A stretch of DNA of 64,000 nt. Origin: Methanomassiliicoccus sp. GTDB taxonomy: Archaea > Thermoplasmatota > Thermoplasmata > Methanomassiliicoccales > Methanomassiliicoccaceae. Both the position numbers and the translations under genes were made by a program. The stretch spans positions 372,001 through 436,000 of the forward strand of contig JAAYAX010000004.1 of the NCBI GenBank assembly GCA_012719175.1. The letters are read 5' to 3'. Below are positions 8,615 through 17,370 of this stretch, piece by piece; position 1 is the first letter of the stretch; the number at the start of each line of letters is the position of its first letter. Under the pieces are notes generated by a model. The model ran no database searches. It was not told the origin of the DNA and was given only the letters and a program-made list of their open reading frames with translations.

Positions 8615-11143
8615 ATGATAATAGCAAGCTCAATGAGCGAGCAGTGCCCTGACGACACATGCCCCAAGGATGAAACTGGTACCTCCAAGAGAACTGCGTC
8701 CTTTGGGGTTTCCGGGATGACCTGCGCCTCTTGCGCGGGGACCGTCGAGGGTGCTATCGGAGAGCTTCCAGGAGTAGAAAAGGCCTCGGTGAACCTGGTT
8801 ACGGAGAAGGCGCGGGTGGTCTACGATCCCTTCAAGGTCACCCCTGAAGATATCCGGAAGGCTGTTAGAGAGGCAGGCTACGACGTGGTCGTGGAGCAGG
8901 CCACCATAGGGATCAAGGGCATGACCTGCGCTTCCTGTGCCGGGATCATCGAAGATGCCCTGAGGGATGTGCAAGGCGTTTTAACCGCCAGCGTTAACCT
9001 GGCCACCGAGAAGGCCTTCGTTACGTTCGATCCCAGCGTGGCAACGCTCGCTGCCTTGAAGGCGGCCATATTGGACGCAGGCTACGAGGTCATCGAGGGG
9101 GAGGAGACGGAGAGCGCCGAGCGGGAGGTGGCGCACCGCAAGCAGCTGTATCTACTGGTGTTCTCCCTTTCCCTCAGCATACCCATCATGCTGCTGATGA
9201 TAGGCTTCGATTTCTTCGGGCTCGCCGGCACCCTGGGCATCGAAGGCTGGGAGGGCTATTTGCTGTTCGTGCTGGCCACTCCGGTGCAGTTCATCGCCGG
9301 TTACCAGTTCTACGTGGGAACGTACTACGCCCTGCGCAACCGCCGGGCCAATATGGACACCCTCATCGCCCTGGGCTCCTCAGCCGCGTACTTCTACTCT
9401 GTGGTAGTGGTGTTCCTCCCGCAGCTCATCCCCTTCCACCACCATACTTACTTCGACACCTCGGCCATGATCATTTCGCTGATCCTCTTCGGCAAGTATC
9501 TGGAGGCTAAGGCGAAGGGCAGAACGTCACAGGCCATACGCGCCCTCATCGGGCTACAGGCGAGGACCGCCAGAGTGCTCCGGGATGGGGAGGAGGTGGA
9601 GGTCCCGGTGGAACTGATCAAGGTCGATGACCTGTTCCTGGTGCGGCCGGGTGAGAAGATCGCCACCGACGGTGAGGTGACGGATGGTGGCTCCGCCGTG
9701 GATGAGAGCATGATAACCGGGGAATCGATACCGGTGGAGAAAAGCATAGGGTCTACGGTCATCGGCGGGTCCATAAACAAGAACGGCGTCCTCACGGTCA
9801 AGGCCACAAGGATAGGCAAGGATACCGCGCTCGCCCAGATCATTAAACTAGTGGAGGATGCACAGGCATCCAAGGCGCCGATCCAGCGCTATGCGGACAA
9901 TGTCTCGGCGTGGTTCGTTCCAGTCGTCATCGCCATCGCTCTGGTCAGCTTCCTGGTGTGGTACCTTGTCGCTTACGACACGTTCGTAGGCGGAGAGGAA
10001 GGGTTCGTGTTCTCCCTCATCATATTCATCTCTGTCCTGGTCATCTCCTGCCCCTGCGCCCTGGGACTGGCCACACCAACGGCGATAATGGTGGGCTCGG
10101 GCAAGGGGGCGGAGAACGGGATACTCATAAAAAGCGCGGAGGCCTTGGAGACCGCGGGCAAGGTGCAGACCGTGGTGCTGGATAAGACCGGGACCATCAC
10201 CAAGGGGGAGCCGGAGGTGACCGCTGTGGTCGAGGCCGGCCGGCCTGCTTCAGAGGTTCTGCGGTTCGCGGCGTCGGCCGAGAGGGGGTCCGAACATCCC
10301 CTGGCTGAGGCCATAGTCCGGAAGGCTCAGGGCGATGGTGTCCCCATCCCCGATGCCGAGAACTTTGAGGCCATCCCCGGGAAGGGGGTCAGGGCTACCG
10401 TGGAGGGGCATGATGTGCTTATCGGCAACCGCCAGCTCCTCATCGGGAACGGCATACTCATCGATGCTGCGGAGGACGACCTCAAGAGGATGGAAGAGGA
10501 GGGACGCACCGCCATGCTGATCTCGGTGGACGGCCGCATGGCAGGTCTGATCGGCGTGGCCGATGTGGTCAAGGAGACATCGAAGGAGGCCATAGCCGAG
10601 CTGAAGAGGATGGGGATCGAGGTCATCATGCTCACCGGGGACAACCCCCGTACCGCCAAGGTGATCGCCTCCCAGGTGGGCATCGATAACTACATCGCCG
10701 AGGTCCTGCCGGAGAACAAGGCCAAGGAGGTAGCTAGGATCCAGGGCCTGGGGCGCAAAGTGGCCATGGTGGGTGACGGCGTCAACGACGCACCCGCTCT
10801 GGCCCAGGCCGATGTGGGAATCGCCATCGGAAGCGGCACCGACGTGGCCATGGAGACCGGGGACATCGTCCTCATCCGCAGCGATCTGACCGATGTGGTG
10901 GCCGCCATTCAGCTGTCGAAGAGGACCATGACCAAGATCAGGCAGAACCTCTTTTGGGCTTTAGGTTATAACTCGGCCGGCATCCCCATCGCCGCCGGGG
11001 TCCTGTACCCGTTCTTCGGGATCCTGCTGAACCCCATAGTGGCCGCGGCGGCCATGGCCCTGAGCTCCGTGTCCGTGGTCTCCAACGCCGCGCTGCTGAG
11101 AAGATATACTCCAGAGATCAAGAGGAAGGAGGTGAAGAAATAA
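8615..11143 (+). CDS. copA: Copper-transporting P-type ATPase
   Basis: An 842-aa P1B-type ATPase that exports Cu(I) using ATP. Two N-terminal heavy-metal domains each carry GMTCASCAG (about residues 33 and 104). These are followed by membrane helices, the transport motif SCPCALGLATP (CPC), the phosphorylation motif DKTGTITKGEP, and GDGVNDAPALAQADVG. The CPC motif and YN in the last helices indicate copper or silver. It is divergent from the TRASH regulator and overlaps the following YHS gene by one base (TAATG), so the two are translationally coupled. ATG 8633 is an alternative start. Confidence 0.96.
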   Translation: MIIASSMSEQCPDDTCPKDETGTSKRTASFGVSGMTCASCAGTVEGAIGELPGVEKASVNLVTEKARVVYDPFKVTPEDIRKAVREAGYDVVVEQATIGIKGMTCASCAGIIEDALRDVQGVLTASVNLATEKAFVTFDPSVATLAALKAAILDAGYEVIEGEETESAEREVAHRKQLYLLVFSLSLSIPIMLLMIGFDFFGLAGTLGIEGWEGYLLFVLATPVQFIAGYQFYVGTYYALRNRRANMDTLIALGSSAAYFYSVVVVFLPQLIPFHHHTYFDTSAMIISLILFGKYLEAKAKGRTSQAIRALIGLQARTARVLRDGEEVEVPVELIKVDDLFLVRPGEKIATDGEVTDGGSAVDESMITGESIPVEKSIGSTVIGGSINKNGVLTVKATRIGKDTALAQIIKLVEDAQASKAPIQRYADNVSAWFVPVVIAIALVSFLVWYLVAYDTFVGGEEGFVFSLIIFISVLVISCPCALGLATPTAIMVGSGKGAENGILIKSAEALETAGKVQTVVLDKTGTITKGEPEVTAVVEAGRPASEVLRFAASAERGSEHPLAEAIVRKAQGDGVPIPDAENFEAIPGKGVRATVEGHDVLIGNRQLLIGNGILIDAAEDDLKRMEEEGRTAMLISVDGRMAGLIGVADVVKETSKEAIAELKRMGIEVIMLTGDNPRTAKVIASQVGIDNYIAEVLPENKAKEVARIQGLGRKVAMVGDGVNDAPALAQADVGIAIGSGTDVAMETGDIVLIRSDLTDVVAAIQLSKRTMTKIRQNLFWALGYNSAGIPIAAGVLYPFFGILLNPIVAAAAMALSSVSVVSNAALLRRYTPEIKRKEVKK

Positions 11144-11289
11144 TGGCCATAGATCCAGTATGCAAGATGACCGTGGACGAGAAGTCTGCGAAGTGGAAGT
11201 CCGAGCACAAGGGCACCACCTACTACTTCTGCGCCCCCGGCTGCAAGAAAGTGTTCGACAAGGACCCGGAAAAGTACCTCAAGAAGTAG
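11143..11289 (+). CDS. Small YHS-domain metal-binding protein
   Basis: A 48-aa protein consisting of one YHS domain: DPVCKMTVDE near the N-terminus, YYFCAPGCKKVF in the middle and DPEKYL at the end. Cys pairs of this kind bind metals. Its ATG shares one base with the copA TAA and a GGAGGTGA site lies inside the end of copA, so it is translated with the exporter. A likely role is copper delivery to CopA or buffering (inference). The stop codon is TAG; read-through would add 17 residues before TGA. Confidence 0.88.
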   Translation: MAIDPVCKMTVDEKSAKWKSEHKGTTYYFCAPGCKKVFDKDPEKYLKK

Positions 11290-11408
11290 GCCCCTGCTCG
11301 CCTGATATGCTCGAAGATGATCGGAGAGGCGGTATGCTGAACGAACCACTGCTCATGCGATGATGATTACGGAAAGAATGATAGAAAGGAAGAGGGTTGG
11401 GAAGGAAC

Positions 11409-13004
11409 TCACTTCTTCAGTGGGTCATTCTTGTGCTGCTCGAACCTCTCGTTCTCCAGCTCCTCTCGGGCCAGCTCCTCGGCCTTCGCATCGATCATCT
11501 TGTCCGCGGGAAGGACCTTCTTGGCGACCGACATTGCGGTCATCCCCACGCCGAACAGGCCTGCCCCCACCGGGAGCTTGAAGCGGGTCTTCATCCCCAG
11601 GAGCTTTCCGGGGTTCATTATCTCCTTCGGATCGATGGCGTTCTTGATGGCCACCTGGATATCATAGCCCTCACCGCGCAGGGGCTTCAGCTGAGAGCTC
11701 ATGAACAGCCCGAAGCCGCCCATAAGCCTTCCACCGAGCTTCTTGGCCACATCCCCGGCCTTGAAGGCGAAGGATAGGGAGGTCATCGACTTGGACATGG
11801 ACTCCTTATCGAAGAGATAGTAGGGCATCAGCATGGTGGAGTTACGGTCTACCCCGACCCCGATGATCGCCCCCTCCATCTTCATGCTGTCCATGAGCTC
11901 GTAGAGGCCCTTAACCGCTTCCGCGTAAGCGCTTACGGGCACCAGTATCTCCGAGGCGGAGGTCCCTAGCCCCAGCATCGAGGTGCGGTACTCGTAGGAG
12001 CGCTCGTCCCACTCGTGCTGGGCTAGCTCGTAGCTCTCCTTCTTCCCGCCGTGCTTGGCCACGATCTCATCCACGATCTTCTCTTCGTACTCGACCATGG
12101 CCTTGTCCCCCTCCAGGGTGACGAGCCAGAGGCAACCTACCTCGGGAGCGTGATGCCCGATCTTGCGCAGGTACTTGAAGTGGTTCCCGTCGGACCAGGC
12201 GACGTGCAGAGGAGTTACCTTGGTGCGGGTAAGGTCCTTCATGGGGGCGCCTACTTTGTCCAGGCTCTCGAAGGAGTAGGCAAGGGGCCTAAGAACCTCC
12301 GGCCTGGGGAACAGCTTCAGGGTCACCTCGCATATGATGCCTAGGGTCCCTTCGGTGCCCACGAACAACCGGTTTAGGTTGTATCCGGCCATGTTGTCGG
12401 CCAAGGTCTCGAAGCCGGTGTTGATGGCCGCTCCACTGGGAACGACTACCACCATGTTGCGTATGTTGTCCCCGGCCGAGCCGTACTTGTAGTTGCCCAT
12501 GCCCACGCCGCTCATGGCGATCCACCCTGCCACCGAGGCGTTGGGGAAACTGCTGGGGTAGGACCCGAGGAGGAAACCCTTCTCCCACGCCGCATCATAC
12601 ACGGCCTTCCAAGAAGCGCCGGCCTGACAGGTGATGGTCATGTTATCCTCGTCGATCTTGAGGACCTTGCTCATTCGACCGACCATATCGATGGATATCC
12701 CTCCAGCTGCAGGGACACCCGCGGCGACGTAACCGGTGGCCGCTCCCCTGGGGGTTATCGGCATGCCTGCCTCGGCTGCGATCTTTACTATCTCCTGGAC
12801 CTCCTTAACGGAGGAAGGACGCACCACGATGTCAGGGACGACCTTGAAGCCAAGGTCCACTTCCTTCGGCAGGCCGGTTGAGTCATGGCTGTATAGCAGC
12901 CTCTCCATCTTGCTGGTCTTTACGTTCTCCGCTCCGATGGCGGCTTCAAGCTTTTTTACTATCGGATCTTGAAATTTCTCAGAAGTGTCGGCTGTCGCTT
13001 CCAT
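11409..13004 (-). CDS. FAD-linked oxidase, GlcD / D-lactate dehydrogenase family
   Basis: A 531-aa flavoprotein starting at ATG 13004 with a GGAG site. The N-terminal half is the FAD-binding fold (about residues 40-225) with VVRPSSVKEVQEIVKIA and TPRGAATGY. The C-terminal half is the FAD-oxidase C domain. The family oxidises D-2-hydroxy acids such as D-lactate or glycolate. No iron-sulfur partner (GlcF-like) is adjacent, so the electron acceptor is unknown. The last 40 residues are charged and unusual. It stands alone between the copper cassette and the marker operon. The substrate is uncertain. Confidence 0.85.
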   Translation of the reverse strand: MEATADTSEKFQDPIVKKLEAAIGAENVKTSKMERLLYSHDSTGLPKEVDLGFKVVPDIVVRPSSVKEVQEIVKIAAEAGMPITPRGAATGYVAAGVPAAGGISIDMVGRMSKVLKIDEDNMTITCQAGASWKAVYDAAWEKGFLLGSYPSSFPNASVAGWIAMSGVGMGNYKYGSAGDNIRNMVVVVPSGAAINTGFETLADNMAGYNLNRLFVGTEGTLGIICEVTLKLFPRPEVLRPLAYSFESLDKVGAPMKDLTRTKVTPLHVAWSDGNHFKYLRKIGHHAPEVGCLWLVTLEGDKAMVEYEEKIVDEIVAKHGGKKESYELAQHEWDERSYEYRTSMLGLGTSASEILVPVSAYAEAVKGLYELMDSMKMEGAIIGVGVDRNSTMLMPYYLFDKESMSKSMTSLSFAFKAGDVAKKLGGRLMGGFGLFMSSQLKPLRGEGYDIQVAIKNAIDPKEIMNPGKLLGMKTRFKLPVGAGLFGVGMTAMSVAKKVLPADKMIDAKAEELAREELENERFEQHKNDPLKK

Positions 13005-13320
13005 ATAAAGGCTCCTGGATTGTATAGGGATTCTGACCTGATAGTCGCATTGGTGTATAAGAACCCTACTCCCGATGGGGGCTCTCCATCGGCACATCCG
13101 CAACGTGTGCCAGTAGTATAAAATTTACCTTGAGCTGTTAGCGCGTCACTATCGCCCTGGTTCCGCCTATCTGAGGTCCCGGATTTCCCTGATAAGCGCT
13201 TTTTCTCACCGCTCTTTTGTACCTTGATCTATTGGGTGGTTAGGGGATGAGTGGGGAGATCAAGTCGTATGAAGATCACGTTCAAGGAGCGGCTTGGTAG
13301 GGACCATGACATCGAGCGCA

Positions 13321-13800
13321 TTAGCTGTGAGGAAGGGGGCAGATCTCATGCTCGAGAGGACCAACGATGAGGACCTCCTTCTCTCCCAGGCAAGACGAGA
13401 GCCGGTGGGCAAGATGCTGCGTCCCGTCCTCGCTCAGGCAGAAGAGGTGGGAGAGGCAGTGGCAGTCAGAGCTCCCGAAGCCTTTGATGGGCATGCTCGT
13501 TCCCTCCCAACCCTGAACGACCTCAGCGACCCTGCACTCGATGTCCTCCTTAGAGGGGACCAGGAGGGCCGTCCGCTCCGAGGACAAAGGCAGGAGGTGA
13601 TCAATGTGCCAGTGTTTCCTCTCTCCTCCGCGGAGATGACGGTCGGTCCTCGCTCCCAGGCCGTTCATGGCCGAACCGACATAGGCATACAGACCGGCCT
13701 CCAGAACGAAAGAGCCCAGTCGTCCCACGGTGACCTGGGTGCGGTCGCCCAGCCTGAACAGGATGACATAGGCTCCGGTATCAGTGTGCCCGTTGTCCAT
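13321..13800 (-). CDS. DUF123 (GIY-YIG-like) domain protein
   Basis: A 159-aa protein started at ATG 13800, with GAGGGGA just upstream. It has the family pattern GAYVILFRL, AGLYAYVGSAMNGLGAR, then RHLR, HWHIDHLLPL and the C-terminal GFGSSDCHCLSHLF. DUF123 is related to GIY-YIG nucleases and in some archaea is joined to endonuclease III, so a role in DNA processing is suspected, not proven. It is the last gene of the marker-protein operon, 13 bases beyond the stop of marker protein 7. The link to methanogenesis may be only positional. Confidence 0.85.
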   Translation of the reverse strand: MDNGHTDTGAYVILFRLGDRTQVTVGRLGSFVLEAGLYAYVGSAMNGLGARTDRHLRGGERKHWHIDHLLPLSSERTALLVPSKEDIECRVAEVVQGWEGTSMPIKGFGSSDCHCLSHLFCLSEDGTQHLAHRLSSCLGEKEVLIVGPLEHEICPLPHS

Positions 13801-13813
13801 TCCCCTCGGGCGC

Positions 13814-14752
13814 TCACCTCTTCCCTTTTTCCCTCTGGGCATCGTGATAATCGACCTCGGCGCGGGTCATGATCTTTATCAGGGTGCTTCCTCCCAAACG
13901 GGAGTCGGAAAGCGTGGCGATGTCCCCCAGCCTGCGGCCGTACACATCCACGGCACTTAGCTGTTCCTTCCACTCCCTGTAGGGTATCTTGACCCTGAGG
14001 CCGTCGAGGTGCAGGACCACCGGCGCGGGCCGGAGGCTCCTCTGCACTACCTCCAGCTCGCTTATTCTCTCCTTGACCTCGGCCGGATGGACGAAGAGGG
14101 GGTCCTCCTCCAGCTCCCTCCTCTTGACCTGTATGACCTTCTCCATGGCCTCGGAGATCATATCCAGCTGCCTGATCTCCTCCTCGCGCCGCATCCTCTC
14201 CACCTTGCGGCCGATCCCGCAGACCACCGCCTCGCAGTTGGGGAGGGAGTCCAGCTGGGGGCCGATGGCGGCGACCACTGGTATCTGGATGTCCTCGAAC
14301 AGGTGGACCTTGTGCTCCAGGATGCAGTCCTTGAAGTTGCCCAGCACGAACACCGCGGCATCGTACTCCTCGATTATGGCCTTCTCATCGGCATTGATCT
14401 GGGAGGTCCTGCGCCCCTTGCCCCGGGCCAGCCCCATGACCACGGTGATGGCTCCCAACCGCCGCAGCTGCTCTGCTATGTCACAGGTGGGGTGCGGCAT
14501 GTGATGTCGTCCCAGCGTAGGGGCCACCACGGCGATCTCCGTGCCCGCCAGAGGAACGTGCACTATCTTCCCTCCCAGCTCCCGGGTCTTGGCCTCGATC
14601 ACGGGGCGCTCCTCCTCGGGGATGGCCATGGTTACGGTGATCTGCACCTGTATCTGCGTCTTTTGAAGAACGAAGCCCCCGACATCCTCGACCAGCTCGT
14701 AGAGCTCGTTGACCTTGTACACGCCCCCGTCGTACATCAGGACCTCGTACAT
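13814..14752 (-). CDS. Methanogenesis marker protein 7
   Basis: A 312-aa protein matching the marker 7 family, found in essentially all methanogens: YEVLMYDGGVYK at the start, then GRHHMPHPTCDIAEQLRR with conserved His and Cys, and later EYDAAVFVLGNFKDC and VVCGIGRK. Marker 7 belongs to the set of proteins linked to ATP-dependent reductive activation of methyl-coenzyme M reductase. Its ATG overlaps the stop of marker 17 (TGATG), and it is the sixth gene of a tightly coupled six-marker run (3-6-5-15-17-7). Confidence 0.9.
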   Translation of the reverse strand: MYEVLMYDGGVYKVNELYELVEDVGGFVLQKTQIQVQITVTMAIPEEERPVIEAKTRELGGKIVHVPLAGTEIAVVAPTLGRHHMPHPTCDIAEQLRRLGAITVVMGLARGKGRRTSQINADEKAIIEEYDAAVFVLGNFKDCILEHKVHLFEDIQIPVVAAIGPQLDSLPNCEAVVCGIGRKVERMRREEEIRQLDMISEAMEKVIQVKRRELEEDPLFVHPAEVKERISELEVVQRSLRPAPVVLHLDGLRVKIPYREWKEQLSAVDVYGRRLGDIATLSDSRLGGSTLIKIMTRAEVDYHDAQREKGKR

Positions 14753-15309
14753 CACGCGCCCCCTTTTCCTCTGACGTCCTCATGTACCATCTTGGCGACC
14801 TTGATCCATTCGGGCTTCAGGTCGTGCTCGGTGCCGATGATGGTCATGGCCTTGTCGTCGACGATGTCGTAGCGCACGGTGAAGCCTTCCGGGAACATCC
14901 GCCAGACGGCGTCCAATAGCTTGGTCTTAAGCTCCTCTCCGGGGTCCAGCTCCATCGACTCCAGCTCCTCGATGGTGGCGCCGTGGATAAGTATCTCGAA
15001 CCGGGTCAGCTGCTCCACTCGGTCCCGTCCGTAGCGCTGCCACAGCTTGCTCAGGAGCGCCGGCGCCCAGCTCTCATCGGTGATGGTCAGGGCCGTTCCG
15101 CCGGTATGGACGTTGAGCTGCGACATGTCCGTGACCTTCACCGCGGACCGCGCCCGACCGAACTTCAGGGATATTAGGAAGTAGGGGGCCCCGGGATTGG
15201 CGATGATTCGGTAACTTTCCACGCTCCTGTTGACCCCCAGGTCCTGGAGTATCTGCTTGAATATGGTCTCGAAGTTCTGGTATGCGAAGGACTCGTCCGT
15301 CAACGTCAT
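14752..15309 (-). CDS. Methanogenesis marker protein 17
   Basis: A 185-aa protein matching the marker 17 family in length and in segments such as SYRIIANPGAPYFLISLKFGR and VHTGGTALTITDE. No catalytic motif is evident. Like markers 3 and 7 it is a component linked with McrC and component A2 in MCR activation. Its ATG 15309 shares the A of the marker 15 stop codon (TGATG). A TTG one codon earlier is the alternative start. Confidence 0.9.
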   Translation of the reverse strand: MTLTDESFAYQNFETIFKQILQDLGVNRSVESYRIIANPGAPYFLISLKFGRARSAVKVTDMSQLNVHTGGTALTITDESWAPALLSKLWQRYGRDRVEQLTRFEILIHGATIEELESMELDPGEELKTKLLDAVWRMFPEGFTVRYDIVDDKAMTIIGTEHDLKPEWIKVAKMVHEDVRGKGGA

Positions 15310-16541
15310 CAAATGCCCTCGAGGAAGCCCGAGGCCAGCAGTGCAGCGCCAGCCGAGCCTATGTACTGTGAATGATTGGGTATGATGGGCTTGGAGCCGA
15401 CCATGTCGCCCACCGCCTTGACCAGCCCGCTGATGAGGGAGGTCCCTCCCACCTGGATGACCGGCTGGCGCACATCGATCTCCTGCAGCTGCTGCATGTA
15501 CACCTGCTCCGCCACGGAATGGCAGGCGGCCGCGGCCACGTCCTCGATGGTGTTACCGGCGGCGAGGGAGGTGACGAGGTCCTGTATGCCGAACACCGAG
15601 CAATAGGAGTTCATGTTCACCTTCTTCCAGTCGCCCTTATCGGCGAGCGCGCCCAGCTCCTCTATGGGTACCCTCAGGCGCTTGGTGACCATCTCCAGGA
15701 ACCTTCCGGATGCCCCGGCGCAGATCCCCCCCATGGTGAAGTTATCCGGTATTCCGTCCCTGACGGTGATGGCCTTGTTGTCCATCCCGCCAATGTCGAT
15801 TATGGTGGCCTCCCCCTTCTGCCTATCGGCGAGCCATACCGCACCCTTGCTGTTAACGGTCAGCTCCTCCTGAACGAGCTTCGCCCCCAACTTCTTACCG
15901 ATCAGGAAGCGACCATAACCGGTCACTCCGATCCCGTCCAGCTCGCTCTGCTTGACCCCGGCCTCGGCCAGAGCCTTTTCCAGAACCTCGAGACCGGTCT
16001 CCAGGACCGGACCGGTGGGCGTCCAGTATTTGCCGATGATCTCGTTGTCCTTGAGGATCATGGCCTTGGTGGTCGATGAGCCGGAGTCGATCCCGGCGGT
16101 GAGGCCCACCTGCCTCTCCCTGGCCAACAGTTCTTTCTTTTCCACGATGGTGACCAGTGCCTCCATCCTCGTCAGAAGCTGCGCGGCCTTCAACCGCTCG
16201 GTGAAGGAGTAAGTGACCACCGGGAGCTTGGTGTGCTCCTGGATGTACCTCCGGACCTCGTTCCTTACCAGCGCCCCTTCGGCACAGCGGAAGCACGTGG
16301 CTATGAACACTGCATCGGCATCGTAATGGCCATCGGCCAGAGACTTGGCGCGTGCGATCATCAACTGCAGCTGGGGCGATGCGGGATCGAAACCGAACTC
16401 GTCCACCGAGCGCCTTATATCGTCGAAGGCCACGTCGGGATACACCATCTTACCCCCTACGGTATCAGCGGCATGATCGATCTCCGACTGGATTCCTGAG
16501 TATTCCGTCCCGCAGGACAGTTGTGCGATCTTTATGGTCAT
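15309..16541 (-). CDS. Methanogenesis marker protein 15 (ASKHA-type activase)
   Basis: A 410-aa protein of the BadF/BadG/BcrA/BcrD activase type. The N-terminal about 145 residues carry conserved Cys positions ([22 protein letters not shown]). The ASKHA ATPase core begins with [20 protein letters not shown] and has [18 protein letters not shown] and [12 protein letters not shown]; the Cys in GICAG matches the 4Fe-4S ligand of activases such as HgdC. Such activases drive low-potential electrons by ATP hydrolysis. It starts at ATG 16541, overlapping the marker 5 stop by ATGA. Confidence 0.92.
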   Translation of the reverse strand: MTIKIAQLSCGTEYSGIQSEIDHAADTVGGKMVYPDVAFDDIRRSVDEFGFDPASPQLQLMIARAKSLADGHYDADAVFIATCFRCAEGALVRNEVRRYIQEHTKLPVVTYSFTERLKAAQLLTRMEALVTIVEKKELLARERQVGLTAGIDSGSSTTKAMILKDNEIIGKYWTPTGPVLETGLEVLEKALAEAGVKQSELDGIGVTGYGRFLIGKKLGAKLVQEELTVNSKGAVWLADRQKGEATIIDIGGMDNKAITVRDGIPDNFTMGGICAGASGRFLEMVTKRLRVPIEELGALADKGDWKKVNMNSYCSVFGIQDLVTSLAAGNTIEDVAAAACHSVAEQVYMQQLQEIDVRQPVIQVGGTSLISGLVKAVGDMVGSKPIIPNHSQYIGSAGAALLASGFLEGI

Positions 16542-16972
16542 TTCAACCCCTCCAGGAACGCCTTGATCTTGGTGACCATTACCTTGGCCTCCTCATCGGT
16601 CTTAGGATAATGGACCTCCAGGATCGGTATCTTCTTCCGTCGGACCATGTAGGTTAGCATGAGGTTGGTACGGTGGCAGCCCACGCATCCAAAGGTGTAG
16701 GGCATGTCATGCATGATGATCGCCGCTTCCGCCTCATCCACCATAGGCCCCCATATCCCCAGGCGGCCCCGGACCCCGGAAGGGACCTCGATGCCAGCAT
16801 ATTTCAGACCGTTCATGATATCTTCCTGGGACAGGTTTAGCGGTGGTGACTCTATCTCCGGCTTCACCACGTGCTCGCGGAGCTCTCCCATGAGGGACAG
16901 GGGCTGGTGGCCGAAACGCTCGACCAGATCGTACAGGATAAGGCTGTTGGGGGGGATCATGAAGATCTTCAT
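16538..16972 (-). CDS. Methanogenesis marker protein 5
   Basis: A 144-aa protein that matches marker 5 from [20 protein letters not shown] onward, which fixes the start at ATG 16972. It has a cysteine pair in [11 protein letters not shown] that could bind metal or a cluster. Function is unknown apart from strict co-occurrence with methanogenesis. Both ends overlap neighbours by ATGA (marker 6 before, marker 15 after), so translation is coupled. Confidence 0.9.
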   Translation of the reverse strand: MKIFMIPPNSLILYDLVERFGHQPLSLMGELREHVVKPEIESPPLNLSQEDIMNGLKYAGIEVPSGVRGRLGIWGPMVDEAEAAIIMHDMPYTFGCVGCHRTNLMLTYMVRRKKIPILEVHYPKTDEEAKVMVTKIKAFLEGLK

Positions 16973-17370
16973 TTCGTCACCTCGTCTACTATCTCTCGAA
17001 GCCTCTTCACCGGAAGCTTCTCGGGCGGGGGAGGCAGCTCGCATATCTCGCCTCGGTCAGCGGCGCACAGGCCCACATCGATCATGGAGAGGTCCTTCCA
17101 CTCCTTCTCCACCTGGTTGAAACCAGGTCGGGAGCCGTGATGTGCGCGGCACCTCCTCTCGTCCCCGATGGGGTACGCCCGGATCTTAGAGAATATGCGA
17201 TTGGGATCGAGCTTTCTGACCTCGGCAAGGGCCTTCCGCACCTGGTCCTTGGGCCCCTCGATATTGGCCCCGTAGCACGTCTCCTTGATATTGATATCCA
17301 ATCCCAGTGAATGTATGAACCTGGCCACCTGGTCCGGCGTGAGGTCGGAGCTGGGCGCGATCACGATCAT
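16969..17370 (-). CDS. Methanogenesis marker protein 6
   Basis: A 133-aa protein matching marker 6: VIAPSSDLTPDQVARFIHSL, ETCYGANIEGP, GDERRCRAHHGSRPGF with clustered Cys and His, and the C-terminal DVGLCAAD. The start is ATG 17370, overlapping the stop of marker 3 (ATGA). The C-terminus is Pro-rich, then basic. The biochemical role is not established; it is inherited with markers 3, 5, 15, 17 and 7. Confidence 0.9.
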   Translation of the reverse strand: MIVIAPSSDLTPDQVARFIHSLGLDINIKETCYGANIEGPKDQVRKALAEVRKLDPNRIFSKIRAYPIGDERRCRAHHGSRPGFNQVEKEWKDLSMIDVGLCAADRGEICELPPPPEKLPVKRLREIVDEVTK

